38,710 nt of DNA from Candidatus Fermentibacterota bacterium (GTDB taxonomy: Bacteria; Fermentibacterota; Fermentibacteria; Fermentibacterales; Fermentibacteraceae): positions 1 through 38,710 of the forward strand of contig PDSZ01000028.1 in assembly GCA_002748705.1 (NCBI GenBank), in the 5' to 3' direction. Made by a program: the position numbers and the translations under genes. Positions 1 through 7,202 of this stretch are shown piece by piece. Within the stretch, counting starts at the first letter, position 1, and every line of letters starts with the position of its first letter. Under the pieces are notes generated by a model, which was not told where the DNA came from, did no database searches, and saw nothing but the letters and a program-made list of their open reading frames with translations.

Positions 1-357
1 TGTAAGGATCGCGGGATACGGATTTCCGGCCGCAAGCTCGGTCGTCCTTTTGAAGACCCTGCGGTAATGAAGGCACTTCGTCAACAGCGCTATGAAGATG
101 AGCGCATCAGGAACGCAATAGAGGGTAAGATAGGAGAAGGTAAGCGGAGGTATTCAACCGACCGGGTAATGACCAAGCTCCGGGAAACGAGCGAGACTGT
201 GATCAGCATGGTCTACCTGGTAATGAATCTTGAGAGGCTGTTGAGGGAGGGTGCTTCCTCATACCTTATGAGGATTTATCACAGTCTGAAAGCCTGCTTG
301 TTACTGGATGTCCTTTGGGTCAAACTGGACTGGTCAGGTATGCATGGCCGGGGCTGA
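1..357 (+). CDS. Transposase, C-terminal part (IS5/IS1182-type), cut by window edge
   Basis: Open from base 1 to the TGA at 355-357, giving the last 118 residues of a DDE transposase. The sequence is identical to the C-terminus of the full-length transposase ending at 6753. The visible part holds the end of the catalytic core, including the region where the third acidic residue is expected (the EGKIGEGKRRYS stretch), followed by the helical tail. The N-terminal DUF772-like domain and the first two acidic residues lie outside the window. If the outside part is intact, this is a functional second copy of the same IS. Confidence 0.88.
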   Translation, partial: CKDRGIRISGRKLGRPFEDPAVMKALRQQRYEDERIRNAIEGKIGEGKRRYSTDRVMTKLRETSETVISMVYLVMNLERLLREGASSYLMRIYHSLKACLLLDVLWVKLDWSGMHGRG

Positions 358-385
358 GTGGGATGATGGGTTGATCATCAAGCCC
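1..385 (+). mobile_element. Right end of IS5/IS1182-type insertion sequence (copy 1, left part outside window)
   Basis: The first 387 bases match 6397-6783 base for base by eye, which is the right end of the complete element at 5163-6781. The copy ends with the same terminal inverted repeat (CATCAAGCCC, ending at 385), after which the two loci diverge. Because the window begins inside the element, it cannot be told whether this copy is truncated or merely cut by the window edge. Both copies point the same way and enclose about 4.8 kb. Confidence 0.9.
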
Positions 386-709
386 TAATTGCAGGCATCT
401 TCCTTGCTCAGGGCAGAAAAAAGGCCATTCAGCAATAGTCCGTTCAGTAAAAGGCAGTTCTGAAAAAAATCTTCTGCAAGAACCGTTACGCAGAATACCA
501 TCTGAAAGCTGTTCTGAAAGAGATCATCATGCAAGAAACTGTTCTGCAGCTGAAAAGCTAAGGAAAAACACACTGGAACTTTAGAATCGAAACAGCCGGT
601 TTGACCATCACCGCTGCTCATCACATCTTAAACTGCTCAGTACGAAGGTTGCCTGAAGATGCGAAAATAGACAGCTGGTACTATGCTGCATGAGAAATTC
701 ATAAGGACA
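386..709. other. Intergenic stretch without a convincing gene
   Basis: Lies between the IS right end and the stop codon of trkA. No frame has a start with a ribosome binding site. A 36-codon plus-strand stretch (about 441-554, beginning just after an in-frame TAA and ending in TAA) reads as an amphipathic lysine-rich peptide with two similar halves (AVLKKIF and AVLKEII), matching an imperfect DNA repeat GTTCTGAAA...TGCAAGAA. It could be a remnant of a gene broken by the IS, but nothing identifies it. Confidence 0.5.
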
Positions 710-1384
710 TCAGTATGAAGACATGATCTCAGCTATACCGGCAATGTTCCTCGCCGGCGTAACCACATAAACAGTGTCACCTGAATCAAGCACTGTATCA
801 CCTCTGGGAACCACGAAACCCCTGTCACCTACACGGTAGATTCCTGAAAGAATGGCATCTTTGGGAAAGCTCTTGTGGGCTGCCATCTGGGTCACTGTCT
901 TGCCTGTTGCCCAGGATTTTTCCTCCACAACAACTGCGTACATCTCAGCTGCTCCCCCTGCCAGGCTCATTACACGCTTAACCCTTGGCTGTTCTATCTC
1001 TGTCATTACCTGACTTATCAGAAGATCTGCCACTCGAAGAACACTGTTTACGCCGCTGAGCTTGTATGCCTCGGCATATCCCTGGTTCCTCATTCGTGCC
1101 AGTATTCTGCCAACTCCCATGCTCCTTGCAAGAATCGCAGCTGCAATATTGTCAGCATCCTTTGCCATAAGGCACACAAACACATCAGCCTTATGAATAC
1201 CTGCATCCCTCAAAGTTCCCAGACTTGTGGCATTTCCAACAACTGTTTCCAGGCCGGTATCAGAATAGATATCCCTGCATACCTCATGGTCAGAGTCTAT
1301 CACCACCACATTGTGCCCGTTGCCTTCAAGCTGAACGGCAACATTTCTTCCCACAGTACCGGCTCCTGCAACTATTACGAACAT
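710..1384 (-). CDS. trkA: Single-RCK potassium uptake regulator, TrkA/KtrA type
   Basis: A 224-residue cytosolic regulator of a Trk/Ktr potassium channel. The N-terminus is a Rossmann RCK_N domain with the dinucleotide-binding glycine motif GAGTVG at residues 7-12 and an acidic residue ending strand 2 (VVVIDSD). The last ~80 residues form an RCK_C (TrkA_C) domain. The length fits single-RCK KtrA/KtrC-like proteins, about half of E. coli TrkA. The start is set by GGAGGT four bases upstream of ATG, inside the last codons of trkH; the two genes are separated by only 2 bp, so they form one minus-strand operon. It should gate the neighbouring TrkH in response to bound nucleotide. Family assignment is firm; which nucleotide it prefers is not visible. 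Confidence 0.95.
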   Translation of the reverse strand: MFVIVAGAGTVGRNVAVQLEGNGHNVVVIDSDHEVCRDIYSDTGLETVVGNATSLGTLRDAGIHKADVFVCLMAKDADNIAAAILARSMGVGRILARMRNQGYAEAYKLSGVNSVLRVADLLISQVMTEIEQPRVKRVMSLAGGAAEMYAVVVEEKSWATGKTVTQMAAHKSFPKDAILSGIYRVGDRGFVVPRGDTVLDSGDTVYVVTPARNIAGIAEIMSSY

Positions 1385-1386
1385 GG

Positions 1387-2850
1387 CTACCTCCAGGCCT
1401 TTCTGCTGAAAACAAGCAGAACTGGAAGAATCTCAAGCCTTCCAGCAAGCATTCCTATTGTATAAGTAATTTTCACTGCCGGATGCAGCGCAATAAGATT
1501 CTCCTGTGTCATGAGACTTGGACCGATGTTTCCAAGGGCACTGAACATACCGCTTGCTGCTGCTATAGTCTTCATGTCAGGTTCAAAGATAGAAGTAACA
1601 ACACCTCCAGCCAGAAGAAAAAGCAACCACACAAACACTATTGCAGTGATTCGACTGACCTCTCCCCTGGGCAGCAGCCTTCCCTCGTAACGGGTACCTG
1701 ATACAGCCCTTTCTGCTCTGAAGAGTTTTCTGACCTGATTCGCAACGGCTTTGAGAAGTACGGATACACGAAGTACCTTGATTCCGCCCCCTGTGGAACC
1801 TGCACAACCTCCGATTATCATCATTACCATGAAGAGTTGTCTTGCTGCCCCTCCGAAAAAGGAATCATGCAGGTTTACAGTAGAGAAGCCTGTGGTGGAA
1901 ATCACGCTGGCAACTTGAAAGACATCCCTTCTGAAAGTGCTTTCCAGCCCTTCCAAAGAGAGTGTTCCCGACAACAGCTGCTCAAGCATTATCACACCTG
2001 TAAATCCACATATTAAAATCCACCACAGTCTGTTCTCTGAACCTCTGAACAGAGCCAGCGGCCCCTCTCCTCTGAAAACCCTGTAGTGAACCAGAAAGTT
2101 AATTCCTCCTGCAATCATCCCTGCAGCTGCAAGATATTCAATCAATATGTAATTTCCGGTTCCAGTCGCCCTGTACCAGTCCATTGACAGGTCATGGGGG
2201 CTGAAACCGCCTGTGGAAAGGGTTGTCATAGCATGATTGACTGTATCAAATGTATTCATTCCTGCAAGACGGAATCCTGCAGCCAGAGCAAGTGTGAGAC
2301 CTGCGTATATGATCCAGAGAATCTTTACAGTATTCAGCAGACCTGGCACCGGCCTTCCTGCAAAGACCTTGTGACTCTCTGCGCCTACCAGTCTGTGGGC
2401 TCCAGGCACCTGGGATATCACTGCGATAAAGAAGGTTATGATTCCCAGACCTCCCACCCACTGGGTAAGGCTTCTCCAGAGAATAATCGACCTGGGCATA
2501 GAGTCCAGACCGCTAAAAATGGTCATTCCGGTTGTGGTAAAACCGCTCATAGTTTCAAAAATACCGTCTATCCAGCCGCAGCCTCCTGCAAGAACAAAGG
2601 GTATTGCTCCTGCAACTGAGATTACGCACCAGGAAAGTGTGCAGACCAACATTGCCTGTGCAGGTGTGGGAGCCTTGCCTGTTCCGAAAGAGTGCATAAC
2701 TCCGCCAAGAGCCCATGACGCAACAGAAGCATAGAAAAACGCAAGCGGTGTGACAGTCTCACCGTTCAGCAGGGCAAACACCAGTGGAACAAGCAGAATA
2801 AGCCCTAGAATAAACAGCACCCGCCCCACATAAGCAGTAATTATCCGCAT
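1387..2850 (-). CDS. trkH: Trk-type potassium uptake membrane subunit TrkH
   Basis: A 487-residue polytopic inner-membrane protein of the TrkH/TrkG/KtrB family, which takes up K+ through four pseudo-repeated P-loops. All four selectivity-filter segments are visible in order: TTTGM (105-109), STGGF (212-216), STTGF (318-322) and GNIGP (440-444), each with the conserved glycine. The intramembrane gate region GGCAGSTGGGIK (347-358) between repeats three and four is also present. It is the first gene of a two-gene operon with the regulator trkA, which starts 2 bp after its stop. Length and organisation are typical; no damage is seen. The start is the ATG at the 5' end of the open frame; I do not see a strong Shine-Dalgarno there. 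Confidence 0.95.
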   Translation of the reverse strand: MRIITAYVGRVLFILGLILLVPLVFALLNGETVTPLAFFYASVASWALGGVMHSFGTGKAPTPAQAMLVCTLSWCVISVAGAIPFVLAGGCGWIDGIFETMSGFTTTGMTIFSGLDSMPRSIILWRSLTQWVGGLGIITFFIAVISQVPGAHRLVGAESHKVFAGRPVPGLLNTVKILWIIYAGLTLALAAGFRLAGMNTFDTVNHAMTTLSTGGFSPHDLSMDWYRATGTGNYILIEYLAAAGMIAGGINFLVHYRVFRGEGPLALFRGSENRLWWILICGFTGVIMLEQLLSGTLSLEGLESTFRRDVFQVASVISTTGFSTVNLHDSFFGGAARQLFMVMMIIGGCAGSTGGGIKVLRVSVLLKAVANQVRKLFRAERAVSGTRYEGRLLPRGEVSRITAIVFVWLLFLLAGGVVTSIFEPDMKTIAAASGMFSALGNIGPSLMTQENLIALHPAVKITYTIGMLAGRLEILPVLLVFSRKAWR

Positions 2851-2925
2851 CCCATTTTATGTTTGATTGCAGTGTAAAAAGGAAGTGCCCTTTAGCTGGA
2901 GAAACCATAGGTACACCTTTTCTCT

Positions 2926-3033
2926 GAATGGTCTTTCAGGTATAGTGTACCAGCATGGATCTTGCCGAAGCCAAAACCTATATCACCGAGGCGTTAAAGA
3001 ATGGTCTTTCAGGTATAGTGTGCCAGCATGGAT
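2926..3033. repeat. 35-bp direct repeat, two copies with a 73-bp period
   Basis: Bases 2926-2960 recur at 2999-3033 with one mismatch (A at 2949, G at 3022). The unit begins GAATGGTCTTTCAGG and ends CCAGCATGGAT. The 73-bp spacing is not a multiple of three, so the two copies fall in different reading frames. The simplest explanation is a tandem duplication of 73 bp plus the shared 35 bp, inside a decayed gene end. Confidence 0.85.
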
Positions 3034-3035
3034 AA
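2955..3035 (+). pseudogene. Short fragment resembling a ThiD/PfkB-family C-terminus
   Basis: From ATG at 2955 to TAA at 3035 the frame reads MDLAEAKTYITEALKNGLSG and six further residues. The AKxYITEAxxNGLS pattern with a following His-Gly resembles the last helix and tail of hydroxymethylpyrimidine (phosphate) kinase ThiD, whose typical ending is AKxYITxAIxxGLSIGxGHGP. Only about 26 residues remain, with no upstream kinase domain, no ribosome binding site, and a second frame-shifted copy of the tail 73 bp upstream. I infer a decayed gene end; recognition rests on a short motif and could be coincidental. Confidence 0.35.
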
Positions 3036-3381
3036 ACCGGCAGGAGCAGGAGCGTTATTGTGAGGCTGAAGCAAAAAGCATCTGTTTTACGGCTTTTGTC
3101 GAAAATCCAAAGCTGCAATGCAGAAAGGCAGCTGCCAGCAATGCCGGACAGTGGTTTTCAACGGTGTACACAGTATTCAGCACCGGCTGAATTCACAGTA
3201 AGCGTAAAACATAGCCTTGGCGCATAGGCCTGACAGCTTTATTCATTCAGCATATTGAATGATTACACTATGTCTGTTCTGTATCGCATAGAGTTCAGCC
3301 TCAAAGGTGAGAAACCTGCTGTTTCTCTCATCGGGAGTTTTAGATAACAGAATAATCAGCAAGCCTGAGGAGTTGAAGACA

Positions 3382-4992
3382 ATGACCGTAACAGAAGTTG
3401 AATCCAGAGTATCCGAGGTAACAGTCTACCGTGGCCGGGCACTGATTACAAGAGAAGTCTCCCTGAACCTGGAAGAAGGCGAACACACACTTCTGTTCAC
3501 TGATATGCCCTCCAGCCTGGACAGAAACAGTATTCAGGTAAAAGGCATAGGTGAAGCAGTTCTCGGCAGCTGCGTCTTTGAAACTCAGCACTTTACAGCT
3601 GATGTAAATGAACAGGCTTCATCTCTGCTGACCCGCCAGCAGGAACTAACAGATCATGCAGAATCCCTTGAGCTTCAGAAAAAACGGCTTGAGGGTGAAA
3701 CAGCATTCATTGAGAGAATAGCTTCATTCGTAACAACGCCCCATGTATCAAAAGATGATACTGATTTCAGCTGCAGAAACAATGTGGATGTATCAAGCTG
3801 GGAAGAAATAACTCAGTTCTACAGAGAAAGGCGAACAGCCATAGATCTGGAAACACTTGAGATTCGAACGAACCTCCGCAATCTTCAGAAAGAGCAGCAG
3901 AAAATAGCCAGAGAGCTTAAAGCCATTGGACATACCAGCACACGCTCCAGAGACATAATCAGGGTCAATCTGAAAAAGACAACTGAGGGAGAACTCACCC
4001 TTGATCTTTCATACTCGGTAAACGGCCCTTCGTGGAAACCTGTATATAATCTCAGAGCAGCAGAAAACTCAAACAAACTGAACCTTGAGTACGATGCCGT
4101 TGTAACGCAGTCCACAGGCGAAAACTGGGAAAACATCGCACTCAGGCTTTCCACAGCGCGAATCAGTATCTCAGGAGTAATGCCCGAACTTTCACCCTGG
4201 AGAATAAGCTTATACCGACCCTCTGCTCAGGCATATTCAGAACCGGGAATGAAGATGAAAAGAGCCTTCAAGCCGGATGAACTTCTGGATTCAATGGCCG
4301 ATAGTCAGGAAGCCGAACTCTGCAACACTCCTGCTCCCATGATGATAAATGAGGCTCAGGTGGAAGAATCAGGTTCCAGCGTTTTCTTCAAAGTGGCAGG
4401 CACATCCAGCATCAACGGAGATAACACTGAAACAAGGGTAACCCTCTCCAGAGCCGAACTTCCTGCAGAGTACCTGTACCGTTCAGTACCAAAGCTCAGC
4501 GAGTTTGCCTACAGAACTGCCAGACTCACCAACACCTCAGAATTCCCGCTCCTTCCGGGAAAGGTGAACATCTATCATGAAGGATCACTTATTTCAACCT
4601 CGGAATTCAAACTCATAATGCCCGGTGAGGAAACAGAGGTTTCCCTGGGTGTCCATGAGGGCATCAAAGTCGAATACAGGTTCCTTAAGAAGTTCAGAAA
4701 AAACGAAGGTCTACTGAACAAGAAAACAAGCATGCAGTTTGAGTACATGATAGAACTCCGGAACAACACAGGCCATGCAGCTGAGATTGAGGTATTTGAC
4801 CAGCTTCCAGTGAGCCAGGAAAAGGAGATAGAAGTAAAGACCATTGCTCCTGAGATTGATGGTAAAAACATCACCATCAACGATGAAGCGGAAATAACAT
4901 GGCATCTGAATCTTGCATCAGGAGAAAAACGGGAACTTCCCTTCACTTACCTGGTTGAGTATCCTGTAGACAGAACAGTCACAGGCCTCTAG
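3382..4992 (+). CDS. DUF4139 domain protein, MuiA (mucoidy inhibitor A) family
   Basis: A 536-residue protein with the layout of the DUF4140/DUF4139 family: an N-terminal beta domain (VTEVTVYRGRALITRE-like, residues 5-80), a glutamine/glutamate/lysine-rich coiled coil (about 85-200), then the DUF4139 beta-rich domain, which contains the family's characteristic WKPVYNLRA, VTQSTGENWENIALRLSTA and VEYRFLKK segments and ends at the usual VEYP...GL tail. Its biochemical function is unknown; the name comes from a mucoidy phenotype. I chose ATG 3382 because GAGGAG lies nine bases upstream; a GTG at 3307 would extend it by 25 unlikely residues. No signal peptide is obvious. The stop codon TAG abuts a MITE-like element, which therefore inserted exactly at the gene's end without visibly shortening the protein. 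Confidence 0.85.
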   Translation: MTVTEVESRVSEVTVYRGRALITREVSLNLEEGEHTLLFTDMPSSLDRNSIQVKGIGEAVLGSCVFETQHFTADVNEQASSLLTRQQELTDHAESLELQKKRLEGETAFIERIASFVTTPHVSKDDTDFSCRNNVDVSSWEEITQFYRERRTAIDLETLEIRTNLRNLQKEQQKIARELKAIGHTSTRSRDIIRVNLKKTTEGELTLDLSYSVNGPSWKPVYNLRAAENSNKLNLEYDAVVTQSTGENWENIALRLSTARISISGVMPELSPWRISLYRPSAQAYSEPGMKMKRAFKPDELLDSMADSQEAELCNTPAPMMINEAQVEESGSSVFFKVAGTSSINGDNTETRVTLSRAELPAEYLYRSVPKLSEFAYRTARLTNTSEFPLLPGKVNIYHEGSLISTSEFKLIMPGEETEVSLGVHEGIKVEYRFLKKFRKNEGLLNKKTSMQFEYMIELRNNTGHAAEIEVFDQLPVSQEKEIEVKTIAPEIDGKNITINDEAEITWHLNLASGEKRELPFTYLVEYPVDRTVTGL

Positions 4993-5152
4993 TGTCCTGT
5001 CAAACCTCAGATGACGGATTCTGCTTGTTCTTATCTGCCCAGGCAGCGTTGCAGACTCGGTTACATAGCCTCCGGCTATGCGCCCTCACCTGCGCCTCTC
5101 CTGAACAGATAATAACTGCGCATACTCTCCACATCCGAAGCATGACAGGACA
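4993..5152. mobile_element. 160-bp palindromic MITE-like element
   Basis: Bounded by perfect 10-bp inverted repeats TGTCCTGTCA (4993-5002) and TGACAGGACA (5143-5152), with imperfect pairing continuing to about 21 bp. Pairing recurs inward (TTCTTATCTG near 5028-5037 against CAGATAATAA at 5106-5115) and ends in a perfect apex hairpin CATAGCC-TCC-GGCTATG at 5064-5080, the exact centre of the element. The flanks read CTAG on the left and TTAG on the right, so a TA or TAG target duplication is possible. There is no coding capacity, which fits a non-autonomous MITE or REP-like element; as RNA it would form a long hairpin and may terminate transcription of the DUF4139 gene. Confidence 0.75.
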
Positions 5153-5156
5153 TTAG

Positions 5157-5162
5157 TACATA
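5157..5162. repeat. Left target-site duplication TACATA of the IS
   Basis: TACATA directly precedes the left IS end (GGGCTTGATG at 5163) and directly follows the right end at 6782-6787. The perfect 6-bp match defines the element boundaries and shows a recent, undisturbed insertion. Confidence 0.8.
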
Positions 5163-6781
5163 GGGCTTGATGCTGAAGCTTTAAACCTTTACAGCGCAAC
5201 GGAATGAGGGTATATTAGGTGCATAGAAATGCACGCAATATGAGCACATTTGCTCAAAACCCTTGCACCTGGAGATTCAATTGTATCAGCATAACAACCG
5301 TCAGTTGGAAATTGAGGCCTTCAAGACTCCATTCAGGACACCGCTGGATACTGAGAACAGATGGGTCAAGCTGGCAAAGCTGGTTCCCTGGGATTTCGTG
5401 GAAGAAGTTTATCTTCGAAGTCTCGGGAGAAAGAAAGAAGGACAGCGAGCCCTCCCCGGCAGATTCGCGTTCGGTTCCATACTGATCCAGGAGAAACTTG
5501 GTCTGACAGACAGGGAGACAGTGGACACGATCAGAGAGAATCCTTACCTCCAGTGGTTCTTAGGATTGCAGGAGTTCCAGATCAAGCCTCCGTTGGATCA
5601 GTCACAGCTTTGCAGGTTCAGGAAGAGATTTCCCGCACAGGCCATAGCTGAGATAAACGAGAGAATCCTCCTGGCCGCCCGCAAGCGCCACAGAGATGAT
5701 GAATCGTCTTCCAGTGATGATGGAGGCTTTGTGAATAAAGGCCGGTTGATCGTTGATGCAACAGCGACCCCTGCTGACATCACATTCCCCACAGACCTGA
5801 AACTGCTGAACAAGGGGCGAGAGCTGCTTGAGAAGATGGTTGATGTACTCCATTCGGAACGGGAGCCGGGCAGCACAAAGCCCCGGACCTACCGGAAGAG
5901 AGCACGGAAAGCTTTCCTTAGCCTGCAGAAAACCAGACGGCCCGGCAGCAGAAAACTCAGAAAGGCAATGAGGAAGCAGCTTGGCTATGTGCGCAGGGAT
6001 CTTGGTCATGTGGATGCCCTGCTTGATGAAGTTGGCTTTGGAGTACTGGATCTGGATCTTTACAGAAAGCTGCTTGTCATCCGTGAGGTATACCGTCAGC
6101 AGCAAGAGATGTATGATGAGAGAAAGCGGACGATACCCCACCGCATAGTAAGCATATCACAGCCGCATGTACGTCCCATCAAGCGAAACAAAGCCGGAGC
6201 AGTCTGGGAGTTTGGCGCAAAGGTATCAATAGGGCTTTCCTCCGGTCTTGCGATGATTCATCGGATAGAGTGGGACAACTTCAACGAGAGTCTTGATCTG
6301 ATCGGTCAGATCAAGGAGTACCACCGGCTGTTCGGCTGCTGGCCTGAGTCAGTTCATGCTGACCGGATCTACCGGACGCGAGAGAACATGCGTTTCTGTA
6401 AGGATCGCGGGATACGGATTTCCGGCCGCAAGCTCGGTCGTCCTTTTGAAGACCCTGCGGTAATGAAGGCACTTCGTCAACAGCGCTATGAAGATGAGCG
6501 CATCAGGAACGCAATAGAGGGTAAGATAGGAGAAGGTAAGCGGAGGTATTCAACCGACCGGGTAATGACCAAGCTCCGGGAAACGAGCGAGACTGTGATC
6601 AGCATGGTCTACCTGGTAATGAATCTTGAGAGGCTGTTGAGGGAGGGTGCTTCCTCATACCTTATGAGGATTTATCACAGTCTGAAAGCCTGCTTGTTAC
6701 TGGATGTCCTTTGGGTCAAACTGGACTGGTCAGGTATGCATGGCCGGGGCTGAGTGGGATGATGGGTTGATCATCAAGCCC
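5163..6781 (+). mobile_element. Complete IS5/IS1182-type insertion sequence, 1619 bp
   Basis: Terminal inverted repeats begin GGGCTTGATG on the left and end CATCAAGCCC on the right: ten perfect bases, then scattered matches to about base 17. Flanking TACATA repeats are the target duplication. A single transposase frame fills most of it. The last 385 bases are identical to the copy at the window start, so at least two near-identical copies exist in this genome. It landed only 10 bp from the MITE-like element. Confidence 0.9.
5281..6753 (+). CDS. Transposase, IS5/IS1182-type DDE family
   Basis: A transposase of about 490 residues. The N-terminal third carries the DUF772-like domain (FGSILIQEKLGLTDRETVDTI, then PYLQWFLGL and the SQLCRFRKRF segment). 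The DDE core follows: first Asp in RLIVDATATPAD, second Asp in ESVHADRIYRTREN, third acidic residue probably the Glu of AIEGKIGEGKRRYS. A basic linker (RKRARKAFLSLQKTRRPGSRK) lies between. I prefer TTG 5281, which has GGAG six bases upstream; TTG 5263 would add six residues. It has no frameshift or internal stop and is probably active. The exact ISfinder family (IS5 or IS1182) is not settled by eye. Confidence 0.92.
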   Translation: MYQHNNRQLEIEAFKTPFRTPLDTENRWVKLAKLVPWDFVEEVYLRSLGRKKEGQRALPGRFAFGSILIQEKLGLTDRETVDTIRENPYLQWFLGLQEFQIKPPLDQSQLCRFRKRFPAQAIAEINERILLAARKRHRDDESSSSDDGGFVNKGRLIVDATATPADITFPTDLKLLNKGRELLEKMVDVLHSEREPGSTKPRTYRKRARKAFLSLQKTRRPGSRKLRKAMRKQLGYVRRDLGHVDALLDEVGFGVLDLDLYRKLLVIREVYRQQQEMYDERKRTIPHRIVSISQPHVRPIKRNKAGAVWEFGAKVSIGLSSGLAMIHRIEWDNFNESLDLIGQIKEYHRLFGCWPESVHADRIYRTRENMRFCKDRGIRISGRKLGRPFEDPAVMKALRQQRYEDERIRNAIEGKIGEGKRRYSTDRVMTKLRETSETVISMVYLVMNLERLLREGASSYLMRIYHSLKACLLLDVLWVKLDWSGMHGRG

Positions 6782-6787
6782 TACATA

Positions 6788-7202
6788 CAGTTCTGATGAT
6801 CTGTCTGATTACTTCAGAGAGGTAAGGCAGCCGCCTGCCGGAACATGTTTTTTAACCCTTACAGGATATACACCGGAGGCAGGTATGTCTGAACGGTAAA
6901 GGTATTATTTTCTTCTGTCAGCTGACAGGTTGCCTTTATGGTAAGTCTTCATCCTGAAGAGTAAAGAGCAATCAAGGATTTCCGGAGCTTTTTCAAGTTG
7001 GTACATTGCTGTGGGATTGACAGGTTTGCAGCTCAGCACCTTGAATAAAACAACCTGCATCTGCATCGGGCTCCTCTCAACAGGGCAGCTGCAGGCGGTT
7101 CATCTGTTAATCAGATGGATTTACTTCAGAATGAAGATTCTTGTTATGCCCAGGTAACGAAAAAAGGGGGCCTTGAAGGCCCCCAATGGTATTCCTGTGA
7201 TT
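6788..7202. other. Intergenic region between the IS and the recombinase gene
   Basis: No convincing gene on either strand. It contains a perfect 14-bp palindrome CTGTCAGCTGACAG at 6915-6928 and, at its right edge, the recombinase terminator. The remainder shows no recognisable RNA gene or mobile element. Confidence 0.6.
7160..7184 (-). terminator. Rho-independent terminator of the tyrosine recombinase gene
   Basis: A perfect 7-bp GC stem GGGGGCC / GGCCCCC (7166-7172 and 7178-7184) with loop TTGAA. On the minus strand it is followed by TTTTTTCG. It begins about 19 bp past the minus-strand stop codon of the recombinase gene. Confidence 0.88.

Larger units (their letters stand above)
2851..3381. 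other. 531-bp intergenic region between divergent trkH and the DUF4139 gene
   Basis: Contains the promoters of both divergent genes, although neither has a clear -35/-10 pair by eye. Two structures stand out: a 35-bp direct duplication (2926-2960 and 2999-3033) and a palindrome TCATTCA-GCATAT-TGAATGA at 3243-3262. A 7-bp hairpin (GAGAAAC / GTTTCTC) lies at 3309-3327, in the leader of the DUF4139 gene. The longest open frame across it (2867-3190) has no family resemblance and runs through both duplicated copies in an arbitrary frame, so I do not call it. Confidence 0.6.

Noticed and set aside
385..624. Minus-strand frame of 79 codons between the IS and trkA
   Set aside because: Its sequence is low-complexity Phe/Leu repeats (NGLLLNGLF, QNSFLHDDLFQNSF) created by an imperfect DNA repeat; no ribosome binding site and no family resemblance.
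2194..2619. Plus-strand 141-codon frame opposite trkH
   Set aside because: It is antisense to the conserved TrkH filter regions and reads as cysteine-rich nonsense; a shadow of trkH.
2867..3190. Plus-strand 107-codon frame upstream of the DUF4139 gene
   Set aside because: It crosses both copies of the 35-bp repeat in unrelated frames, lacks a ribosome binding site and matches no family.
5602..6141. Minus-strand 179-codon frame inside the transposase
   Set aside because: Antisense to the conserved transposase body; no start signal or family.
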